Assembly: GCF_014651115.1 (NCBI RefSeq)
Contig: NZ_BMWG01000005.1
Span: 247,071-311,070, forward strand
Length of the DNA: 64,000 nucleotides
Direction of reading: 5' to 3'
Origin: Streptomyces inusitatus
GTDB taxonomy: Bacteria; Actinomycetota; Actinomycetes; Streptomycetales; Streptomycetaceae
Every line of letters starts with the position of its first letter. The stretch's first letter is position 1. The notes beneath the pieces are model-generated. The model was not told the DNA's origin. It worked only from the letters and a program-made list of their open reading frames with translations, and ran no database searches. This document shows, one piece after another, positions 20,359 to 27,577 of this stretch. The translations under genes were made by a program, and so were the position numbers.

Positions 20359-21631
20359 GCGGCGGTGTCCCGCCGCGCCGCCGGGCCGACCGGGCGAGCA
20401 GCCCGCCGAGGCAGCCGGTGGCCAGGCCCCAGAGCGCGGCGAGACCCAGCGCGGACCAGAGCCTCGGGCTCAGGGCGGCCTCGGCCGAGAGCCCGCCGCC
20501 GAGGTCGCCGATGCCGAAGAGGGAGAGCCCGTACCGCGCCTCGAAGCGGACGGCGAGACAGATCATCAGCACGGTGAGGACGAGCGCCGCCGCCATCCGG
20601 ACGGCGTGCTGCCAGAGCCGGGTGCGGGCGGGTGAGCGGACGGCCATGAGGTAGGCCGCGCCGAGCAGCAGGACCGCCGCGGCGACCGGCAGCCACCGGA
20701 CACGGCCGTCGTACTCGGCGAGGGTGCCCAGATTGACGACGCCTCCGTCGGGGGCCCGGAGCACCTGTTCCAGCAGCCGGGGCACGGGCAGCCCGAACGG
20801 GCCCTCGACCTTGCCGTCCCAGGTCGCGCCCATGCCGAGGGTGAGCGCGAGCCAGGTCAGATTGGGCAGCCCGAGGAGCATCACGGCGAGTGTCTCGGCC
20901 GGCTTGCCCCGGGTGGCCGCGACGACGATCCCGACGGCCGCGCCCACGCCCACACAGACCAGCAGCAGAACGACCATGGCGTGCGCGGCCGGACGCACCG
21001 GCTCCTGGTACCGCAGCAGGGCGCCGGGGAGCGGGGCGGCGCGCGACACCGCCAGGGTGATCAGCAGCAGAGCCGCCAGCCACAGCAGTCCGAGGACCAC
21101 GGTGAGCGGCACATCGGCGCGGAAGCCGGCCCGGGGGGCGTCCACACCGAGCAGTTCCCCGATGTCGGAGACCGTGCCGCCGGGCCGGACGGCGAAGCTC
21201 TGCCGGGCGAAGAGGGCCAGGGCGAGCAGCGCGAGCGTCCACAGCAGGGCGATTCTGGCGGCCCTCGCGACCAGTTCGCGGGTGCCGACGACGGCCCGGT
21301 GGCGCAGCGGCCGCAGAAAGCCGGCGGCGAGGACGAGCGCTCCGGCGAGGGTCACCGAGAGCGGGAGCGCGGTGAGTTCGGCCCGGGCCGCGGCGATGCC
21401 CCCGGCGTCCCCCGAGACGTCGACGCTGCCGCCGACGGCCATCACGACGACCGCGGCGACCACGCGCGGGAAGGCGCTCCCGGGCAGGGCGGCCGCGCCC
21501 GCCGCCCACACTCCGAGCGCGGCGGTGACGATCAGGGCCGCCAGGGTGGCGGCCACCGTCGCCAGGGCCTGGGCCCAGCCGTTGGGGTGGTGCGCTGTCG
21601 GCCCGCGGTCCGGGGTTCCCTGCTGGCTCAC
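20333..21631 (-). CDS. Streptophobe-type polytopic membrane protein
   Basis: This 432-residue protein has about ten hydrophobic segments spread from residue 20 to the C-terminus. It resembles the Streptomyces-specific streptophobe family, whose function is unknown. A central segment (TLGMGATWDGKVEGPFG) is polar and probably extracellular. The short Arg-rich C-terminal tail (ARSARRRGG) would be cytoplasmic by the positive-inside rule. GTG 21631 is preceded 6 nt upstream by TAGCGT with no Shine-Dalgarno sequence, so the mRNA may be leaderless. It is convergent with the kinase (26-bp overlap) and divergent from the DUF6777-type gene. Family assignment is by memory of sequence style and is moderate. 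Confidence 0.7.
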   Translation of the reverse strand: MSQQGTPDRGPTAHHPNGWAQALATVAATLAALIVTAALGVWAAGAAALPGSAFPRVVAAVVVMAVGGSVDVSGDAGGIAAARAELTALPLSVTLAGALVLAAGFLRPLRHRAVVGTRELVARAARIALLWTLALLALALFARQSFAVRPGGTVSDIGELLGVDAPRAGFRADVPLTVVLGLLWLAALLLITLAVSRAAPLPGALLRYQEPVRPAAHAMVVLLLVCVGVGAAVGIVVAATRGKPAETLAVMLLGLPNLTWLALTLGMGATWDGKVEGPFGLPVPRLLEQVLRAPDGGVVNLGTLAEYDGRVRWLPVAAAVLLLGAAYLMAVRSPARTRLWQHAVRMAAALVLTVLMICLAVRFEARYGLSLFGIGDLGGGLSAEAALSPRLWSALGLAALWGLATGCLGGLLARSARRRGGTPPLRDRGPGE

Positions 21632-21788
21632 GCTGCCACGCTATGCAGCTCCGATCGGCTCCGCCCGCCGGGGAGGTCCGGATGCGCCGTCGGCTTGCGG
21701 ACTCCGGGAGGCCGGGGCACACAATTGCCGGGTATATCCAGATGTGTGAGCTGTCTGGCTTCTGTTCCTACCGTGGCAGGAAGAGCCC

Positions 21789-23186
21789 GTGAGCGCCGAA
21801 CCCCCCTCGTCCGACCGCCCCACCGGGCCCCCGTCCGGCCCTCCGTCCGGTCCGCCGTCCGGCCCGCTGTCCGGCCGGCCCGAGCGGGGGTCCGTACCGC
21901 CGCCGCCGGACCGGCCGTCCGAGCCGGAACGGCCGGGCGGTACGGGCGGTACAGGCGGTACAGGCGGTACGGGTGACTCGGGCGGCAGCGGAGGCCCGGG
22001 TGAACCCGGTGAGCCCGGTGGCGGAGGTCCGGGCGGGGCGGGCGGAGCGGCGGGCGGCGGGCCCTGGTGGCGCTCGGTCCCCAAGGTGGCGGCGATCGCG
22101 GCGGCCGTGGTGGTCGCCGTGGTGCTGGCGGTGGTCCTCACCCGTCCGGACGGCGGTTCGAAGGCCCAGAGCGAGGTGTTCCTCCAGGCGGCGGGCTCGA
22201 CCGGGCCCGACCCGTACACCCCGTCCACGGCGACCGCCACCGGGACCGCCCCCTCCGACCGGCCGACGGGCTCGCCCGGGGCGGCGACACAGCCCCGGGT
22301 CACCCATGAGGTGTCGGGGTCGACGCCGGGGCTGTACGGCGGGACCCGGAATGTCGCGGGATGCGATGTGGAGAAGCAGATCGGCTATCTGACCTCGGAT
22401 CCGGCGAAGAACAACGCGTTCGCCTCCGTCCTCGGCATCGGCCCCGACACCGTGCCGGACCGGCTGCGCTCCCTGACGCCGGTCACCCTCCGGCTGGACA
22501 CCCGGGTGACCAACCACGGCTACAAGGACGGCTCGGCCACCGCGTACCAGGCGGTCCTCCAGGCCGGCACGGCGGTGCTGGTGAACGACCGGGGCGTGCC
22601 CGAGGTCCGCTGCGCCTGCGGCAATCCGCTGCTGCCGCCCACGGAGCTGAAGGGGACCCCGAAGCCGGTGGGCGACTCCTGGCCCGGCTACGACGCGGCG
22701 GCCGCGGTCGTCGTGCTGCCCGCGGAGCGGGCGGTGGACCGGTTCGTCCTCTACGACTGGCGGAACAAGGACTGGATCACCCGGCCTTCGGGACACGGCG
22801 ACGGCGGCGGGGACCGTCCCACGACCCCGCCGACCCGGGATCCGCTGGCGCCGTGCGACTCGCCGTCCGGGGCCGGGGTGACCTGCCCGCCGCCCTCACG
22901 GCCCGGCGAGCCGTCCGGGTCCAAGTCCGCGTCGCCCGGTACGTCTCCGTCCTCCGGCGACACGGCCTCCGCCGGCCCCTCGGCTCCCGGCTCCCCCACG
23001 GCCGACTCGCCGCCCTCTCCCGAGCCGCCGGGTTCGCCGGAGCCGCCGCCGTCCCCGGCGGAGCCCCCTCCGTCGCCGGAGCCCCCGCCGGCGGTGAACT
23101 CACCGCCGCCGGAGGCCCCGGCCTCACCGGGCTACGGCACCGAGGGGACCCCGGCACCGCCCGAACCTCCCGCCGCCCCCTCGTAG
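21789..23186 (+). CDS. Membrane-anchored Pro-rich protein (DUF6777-type)
   Basis: This 465-residue protein has a long disordered N-terminal cytoplasmic region of Pro/Ser/Gly repeats (PPSGPPSGPPSG, GGTGGTGGTGG). One membrane helix follows at about 98-116 (VAAIAAAVVVAVVLAVVL), then an extracellular domain (about 120-345) with Cys residues in RNVAGCDVEKQ and RCACGNP. The outer domain matches my recollection of DUF6777. The last 120 residues are again Pro/Ser-rich, suited to spanning the cell wall. GTG 21789 has an AGGAAG ribosome binding site. It probably belongs functionally to the adjacent FHA/kinase neighbourhood. Its stop lies 10 bp from the convergent GNAT stop. Confidence 0.75.
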   Translation: MSAEPPSSDRPTGPPSGPPSGPPSGPLSGRPERGSVPPPPDRPSEPERPGGTGGTGGTGGTGDSGGSGGPGEPGEPGGGGPGGAGGAAGGGPWWRSVPKVAAIAAAVVVAVVLAVVLTRPDGGSKAQSEVFLQAAGSTGPDPYTPSTATATGTAPSDRPTGSPGAATQPRVTHEVSGSTPGLYGGTRNVAGCDVEKQIGYLTSDPAKNNAFASVLGIGPDTVPDRLRSLTPVTLRLDTRVTNHGYKDGSATAYQAVLQAGTAVLVNDRGVPEVRCACGNPLLPPTELKGTPKPVGDSWPGYDAAAAVVVLPAERAVDRFVLYDWRNKDWITRPSGHGDGGGDRPTTPPTRDPLAPCDSPSGAGVTCPPPSRPGEPSGSKSASPGTSPSSGDTASAGPSAPGSPTADSPPSPEPPGSPEPPPSPAEPPPSPEPPPAVNSPPPEAPASPGYGTEGTPAPPEPPAAPS

Positions 23187-23196
23187 TCGAGGGTTT

Positions 23197-24066
23197 CTAG
23201 CCGAGTTCGAGCGAGGTGACCCCGAAGATCCGCTCGGTCCGCACCTCGGGAGCCGGTCCGGTGTACATGCGTACGGTGGGGAACTGGGCCGTCAGCCCCC
23301 GGGCGGCGGCCAGCGCCCCGGCCTCCTTCTGGGTGTCGGGCATGTCGACGGCCACCGTCTCGTCCGGGCCGAGACCCGAAGTGAGGCTGTCGAACAGCGC
23401 CTCCGCGTCGGCGGCGGTGTCGGCGAAGAGCGGGCCGATCCGATGGGCGTCATGGCCCGGCCGGATGGCCCCGTAGCCGGTGACCTCCCCGTCCCGCAGC
23501 CGGACGTACGCGCTGTGCCCCGGAGCGGTGAGCCAGCGGGAGACGAAGGCGCTCCGCTCGGCGGGGAAGCAGTGGCGGTCGTACGCGGCGATCGCGTCCA
23601 GATGCTCCGGGCCGACGGGCACGGTGCCCGGGGCCACCGCTCCGGTGCGCCGGGGCCGGCCGGCGTGGCGGACGGTGCCGTACGAGGGGTGGAAGCCGGA
23701 GCGCTGGTAGTTGGCCTGCTGGGCGGGGACCGCGTCGAGGCCGACGACGCGGTTCCCGGCGTGCGGGAAGGCGGCCCGCCAGGTGGCGAGGCCGAGGCCC
23801 TTGCCGCGGAGGTCGGGGCGGACCAGGTAGTAGCCGAGGAAGGCGAAGTCGTCGGAGTAGGTGACGACGGAGACGGCGGAGACGGGCTCCCCGTCGAGAC
23901 GGCCGATGAAGAAGCCCCGGGGGTCGGTGGGGTGGAAACAGGCGACATCGCCGTGCCCCGGGTTCCAGCCTTCGGCCGCCGCCCACTCGGCGATCCGGTG
24001 CCAGTCCTCGGGCGAGGCGGCGGCGACGGTCAACGGGCCGGTCTCCTGGGCGAGGGGGTCGTTCAT
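23197..24066 (-). CDS. GNAT family N-acetyltransferase, two-domain
   Basis: This 289-residue protein has an N-terminal GNAT fold with the acetyl-CoA motif VRPDLRGKGLGLATW (about 83-97). A second, degenerate GNAT-like domain begins after residue 145 (GPEHLDAIAAYDRHCFPAERSAF broken across the domain start), similar to the Acetyltransf_18 type. It probably acetylates an amino group of a small molecule or peptide in the cytoplasm; the substrate is unknown. ATG 24066 has a GGGAG ribosome binding site 8 nt upstream. It lies 82 bp downstream of the permease gene on the same strand, separated by short tandem repeats. Confidence 0.85.
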   Translation of the reverse strand: MNDPLAQETGPLTVAAASPEDWHRIAEWAAAEGWNPGHGDVACFHPTDPRGFFIGRLDGEPVSAVSVVTYSDDFAFLGYYLVRPDLRGKGLGLATWRAAFPHAGNRVVGLDAVPAQQANYQRSGFHPSYGTVRHAGRPRRTGAVAPGTVPVGPEHLDAIAAYDRHCFPAERSAFVSRWLTAPGHSAYVRLRDGEVTGYGAIRPGHDAHRIGPLFADTAADAEALFDSLTSGLGPDETVAVDMPDTQKEAGALAAARGLTAQFPTVRMYTGPAPEVRTERIFGVTSLELG

Positions 24067-24108
24067 ACGGGGTGCTCCCTTTCCGCCCGGCTTCTGTCCG
24101 GGCTTTCT

Positions 24109-24144
24109 CTCTGCGGGCTCTGCGGGCTCTGCGGGCTCTGCGGG
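24109..24144. repeat. Four 9-bp tandem repeats
   Basis: Four exact copies of CTCTGCGGG lie between the permease stop and the GNAT start. No hairpin is evident. Confidence 0.9.
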
Positions 24145-24148
24145 CTTC

Positions 24149-25693
24149 TCAGATGAGGTCCATGGCGGCGACTTCGTCGGGGCTGCCGTAGCTGACGGGC
24201 CCCTGGAAGCGGCGGCGGGCGGTGGTGAACCACCAGGCGGTGGCGATGATCAGGACGACCCCGAGGGCGATGGGGGCGTAGTTGAAGGTCGTCGGGGTGA
24301 TCGGGGAGGCGTGCGGCAGCATGAACAGGACGCTGCTGAACACGATCCAGACCACGGCCGTCAGCGCGACGGGCTTGCCCCAGCGGCCCAGGTGCCAGGG
24401 GCCGGGCTGGAACTCGTCGCCCAGGCGCAGCCGCAGGAAGATGGGGACGCCGTAGGCGAGATAGAGGCCCACCACATTGACGCTGACAATGGCGGTGAAC
24501 GCGGTGTGCGACCACCACGCGGGAGTGATCAGCACGAAGGAACACACGGCGGCCAGCCATACCGCCTTGACGGGTGTGCGTGTACGGGGCGACACCGAAT
24601 GCCACAGGCGTGAACCGGGCATCGCGCCGTCGCGTGCGAAGGCGAAGATCTGACGGGTATTGCTGGTCATGTTGGCGAGTCCGCAGAACAGCATCGCGCC
24701 GATCACGATCAGCAGAAGCAGCTTGGCGGCACCGGGGCCGAGGGCGTCAATGAGAATCTGCACGGGGGGCGCCGAAGCACTCGCTGTAGCCGTGTAATCG
24801 CGGATCGCATACACCAGGGCGAGCATAAGGATCAGTCCGGCGACCGCGGAGCCTCCGATGGCGCGCATGATGCCCTTGGGAGTGTTGACGGTCGCCTTCA
24901 CCGTCTCTTCCGACATGTGGAAACTTCCGTCGAACCCGGTGAACGTCCAGCTGGTCACCAGGAGTCCGAGCATCGCCGCGTACACACCGCTGCTGAAGCC
25001 GGTGCTGTTCACGAAATGCGTGGCGAACGAGGCGGATTGATGGTGCGTGGGGACCAGGACGAGAGCGAGGACGATCACCGTCATTCCGATGAGCAGCCAC
25101 CACACGGAGATCCGGTTGAGGGTCGCGACGAGCTGGACGGTGTAGGTGTTGGCGAGCGCCTGAAGCAGCAGGATCACCGTGATGATGATCACCGTGCTCT
25201 GGCCGGTCACGGTGTAGGAGGGCCACTGCATGACGATGAACGCCTGGATGAAGGTGGCGGCGGCGTAGCCGGTGGCCGCCGTGCCGCCGATCTGGCCCAC
25301 GAAGTTGAGCCAGCCCGTGTACCAGGACCACGCGCCCCGGTGGTGCTTGGCGAGCTTGCCCGCGGAGAAGTAGAGCGCTCCGCTCGTGGGGTAGGCGGAG
25401 GCGATTTCCCCCATGGCCGCGCCGACGAACAGAACCATGATGGAAACGCTGATCCAGCCGAAGACCAGAATGAGCGGGCCGCCCGCTCCCATGCCGAATC
25501 CAAAGGCGGAGAAGATTCCGGAGATTATGTTGATGATGGTGAAGGAGATGGCGAAGTTGTCGAATCCGCGAAATCTCCTGGTGAGCTTCCTCGGATAGCC
25601 CATCGCATGCAGTGTCGCATCGTCGTCGAGAGCGACGGAATCATCACCCTGACGGTGTTTCCGTTGCGACGGAACAGCTGTTCGCTCGGACAT
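24149..25693 (-). CDS. APC-family amino acid permease (GABA/choline permease-like)
   Basis: This 514-residue polytopic protein has about 12 membrane segments and belongs to the amino acid-polyamine-organocation superfamily. After a hydrophilic N-terminus it begins the core with RFRGFDNFAISFTIINIISG, the unwound TM1 typical of APC transporters. It also has GEIASAYPTSGALYFSA (TM2 consensus) and MSEETVKATVNTPKGI (conserved loop). These features match the GABA permease / Uga4-like subgroup, so it probably imports 4-aminobutyrate, an amino acid or a polyamine by proton symport. ATG 25693 has an AAGGA ribosome binding site. Its codon use is less extreme in GC than its neighbours. The upstream same-strand gene ends 45 bp before it. 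Confidence 0.88.
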   Translation of the reverse strand: MSERTAVPSQRKHRQGDDSVALDDDATLHAMGYPRKLTRRFRGFDNFAISFTIINIISGIFSAFGFGMGAGGPLILVFGWISVSIMVLFVGAAMGEIASAYPTSGALYFSAGKLAKHHRGAWSWYTGWLNFVGQIGGTAATGYAAATFIQAFIVMQWPSYTVTGQSTVIIITVILLLQALANTYTVQLVATLNRISVWWLLIGMTVIVLALVLVPTHHQSASFATHFVNSTGFSSGVYAAMLGLLVTSWTFTGFDGSFHMSEETVKATVNTPKGIMRAIGGSAVAGLILMLALVYAIRDYTATASASAPPVQILIDALGPGAAKLLLLIVIGAMLFCGLANMTSNTRQIFAFARDGAMPGSRLWHSVSPRTRTPVKAVWLAAVCSFVLITPAWWSHTAFTAIVSVNVVGLYLAYGVPIFLRLRLGDEFQPGPWHLGRWGKPVALTAVVWIVFSSVLFMLPHASPITPTTFNYAPIALGVVLIIATAWWFTTARRRFQGPVSYGSPDEVAAMDLI

Positions 25694-25738
25694 GGGCGCA
25701 TCCTTTCCCTTTGTCTTCGGCGAGGCATGCGACGGGTC

Positions 25739-26695
25739 TCAGTGAGAGCTGGGAATGGGTAACCCGCATGCGCGTCTCGCCTTGGTCAGTTGTTCGTCGG
25801 GAGCCCCGAAAGCACTCCATGGCATACGAGCGGCATAAGGGCCCATGGCCAGGAGGACTTCACGCGCCTCCAATTCGCGAGAACCCATGTAAAGGGCATG
25901 GGCGAGATAGGAGAGATCGAGGACGGGGGTGAATCGGTACTCCGAGAGCCGGGGAAACCAATGGGTGTAGCTGCCGGTCGCGGTGCCCACCCACTGGGGC
26001 TGCCGCCAGGTGCGGTAGGCGAGCAGCGAGGCGGGGTCGTACTCCTCGGCGAGGGCGACGAGCGGGAGCAGCCGCAGCGCCGAGGTGGCGGGGGCGCGAT
26101 GGCTGAGAAAGGTGGCGACGTCCCAGCGCGCGCTGGCCGTGCCGCCGTACCGGGTGAAGAAGAACGCGAGGAAGCGGTGGTGCGCCTCCCGGTTCCAGGG
26201 GTCGAGTCCGACGATGCGGGAGAAGACCCGCCAGGGGCCGGGCGGCGCGGTGAGCAGCCCGCGCGGGGCGGGGTCGAGGGGGCGGCGGATACGGGAGAGG
26301 GCGAGCTGGGCGACCCAGGGCGTGGGGTCGCGGGGGAGCATCCGGGCGGCCCGTTCACAGGCGGCTCTGGCTATGTCGACGAGGGTGTCGGTGTGCGGGT
26401 CGTGCCCGTCGGCGGCGCGCAGCGCCCTGAGCATCGCCACCCTCGCCCAGAGCAGGGCCGCCTCGGGACAGGGGTCCTCGCCGAGCCAGCGTTCGGCGAG
26501 ATCGGAGTCGGCGGCCTCGGAGGCGAGGACCAGGGAGCGGTGGGCGCGGACCTCGAAGTCGTCGCGGCACTCCCGGAGCACTTCCTGCGCGCTGAAGTAC
26601 CGGCCGGCCTGGACGTCGATGCAGGCGCGGGCCAGTCCGTGGTCGTCCGCCGCCGGATGCCACACGTACTGCCCGTCGAACGAACCAGCAGGCAC
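25739..26695 (-). CDS. Conserved hypothetical protein, helical repeat-like, contains a TTA codon
   Basis: This 318-residue soluble protein of unknown function is Ala/Leu/Arg-rich with regularly spaced helices (RYFSAQEVLRE, SLVLASEAADSDLAERWL, ALLWARVAMLRAL, RAACERAARMLPRD). These resemble TPR-like repeats, perhaps a scaffold. GTG 26695 is preferred because a GGGGGAGGGG ribosome binding site lies directly upstream; ATG 26743 (16 residues longer) has none. The codon for L312 (25760-25762, complement) is TTA, near the C-terminus, which predicts bldA dependence. It may form an operon with the permease 45 bp downstream. Confidence 0.65.
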   Translation of the reverse strand: MPAGSFDGQYVWHPAADDHGLARACIDVQAGRYFSAQEVLRECRDDFEVRAHRSLVLASEAADSDLAERWLGEDPCPEAALLWARVAMLRALRAADGHDPHTDTLVDIARAACERAARMLPRDPTPWVAQLALSRIRRPLDPAPRGLLTAPPGPWRVFSRIVGLDPWNREAHHRFLAFFFTRYGGTASARWDVATFLSHRAPATSALRLLPLVALAEEYDPASLLAYRTWRQPQWVGTATGSYTHWFPRLSEYRFTPVLDLSYLAHALYMGSRELEAREVLLAMGPYAARMPWSAFGAPDEQLTKARRACGLPIPSSH

Positions 26696-26743
26696 GATCC
26701 CCTCCCCCGTTCCCCCGGATGACACGACACCATCCGCAGGCAT

Positions 26744-27069
26744 TCACGCCAGCCCGATTCAGGCCGGATCACTGTGGATCACCGAACAGCGGGACCACAC
26801 CCTACTCACGATCAAGTGAGAGAGAAAACACTCGTCCGAGTATCCGCCACAGTGGTTAATTGCGAGCACCGGGGGGAACTCGACAGGGGTTGGCATATGC
26901 CGCCATCACACCCGCCCCAGCGTTTCCGGACCCTCCCGTAACGAACGAATTACCTGGTTGAACCCTTCACCACCTCCTTCCGCCGACCGGCCGACAATCA
27001 GAATAGAAGGCGCATCACCCGTTCGCATGGACATACGAAACCTTCGGCACACTCGCTCGTTGGGCGAGC
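26744..27069. other. Intergenic region, 326 bp
   Basis: No gene is seen. The region is less GC-rich than its surroundings and should hold the divergent promoters for the TTA gene and the DUF6299-type gene. A GCTCG/CGAGC stem (27055-27069) ends right before ATG 27070. No confident promoter hexamers could be assigned. Confidence 0.5.
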
Positions 27070-27507
27070 ATGATCAACGCACGACGCACCATGCTCATTT
27101 CCGCGGCCTGCATCGCCGCCGCCCTGACCACCGCTCTGGTTCCCGGGTCGGCCGGCGCGCAATTCGCCCCGGACACCATCACCATCGCGCCCAGGGGCCA
27201 GATCGCGAAGGACGGGACCCTCGTCCTCAGCGGCACCTACCGGTGCTCGTCACTGCGGTCGGGGCCGGTCCTCATCGGCTCCAACGCGACCCAGGGCGAG
27301 GCCCGGGCCGAGATCGACGGCGCGCTGGCCACCTGCGACGACCGGGTGCACACCTGGCGCGAGACCACCGACCCGGCCGTCGGCTTCGCCCCCGGGAAGG
27401 CGCGGGGCACCGCCGCCCTCATCCATCTGGACGCCTCCCGCTCGTTCGTCCCGCTCCCCGTCATCCTCAACACCGACGACCGGGAGGTGACCCTGCGCAG
27501 AGGCTGA
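27070..27507 (+). CDS. Secreted DUF6299-type protein
   Basis: This 145-residue precursor has a clear Sec signal peptide: MINARR, then a hydrophobic core TMLISAACIAAALTTALVPG, with probable cleavage after SAGA (about residue 30). The mature domain of about 115 residues is beta-rich with two Cys (YRCSSL and ATCDDR) that probably form a disulfide. The opening ITIAPRGQIAKDGTLVLSGTY matches what I recall of DUF6299, a small secreted Streptomyces family without known function. A GC hairpin follows directly after the stop. No convincing ribosome binding site precedes the ATG. Confidence 0.75.
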   Translation: MINARRTMLISAACIAAALTTALVPGSAGAQFAPDTITIAPRGQIAKDGTLVLSGTYRCSSLRSGPVLIGSNATQGEARAEIDGALATCDDRVHTWRETTDPAVGFAPGKARGTAALIHLDASRSFVPLPVILNTDDREVTLRRG

Positions 27508-27529
27508 CCCGCCCCTCCCGCCGGGCGGG
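27508..27529 (+). terminator. Hairpin after the DUF6299-type gene
   Basis: CCCGCCC and GGGCGGG form a 7-bp stem with an 8-nt loop, starting immediately after the TGA stop. There is no T-tract. It lies between two convergent genes. Confidence 0.45.
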
Positions 27530-27577
27530 GGCCGGTCACGCTCAAGCCCGGGCTCACGCACCGGCTCAAGCCCCGGC

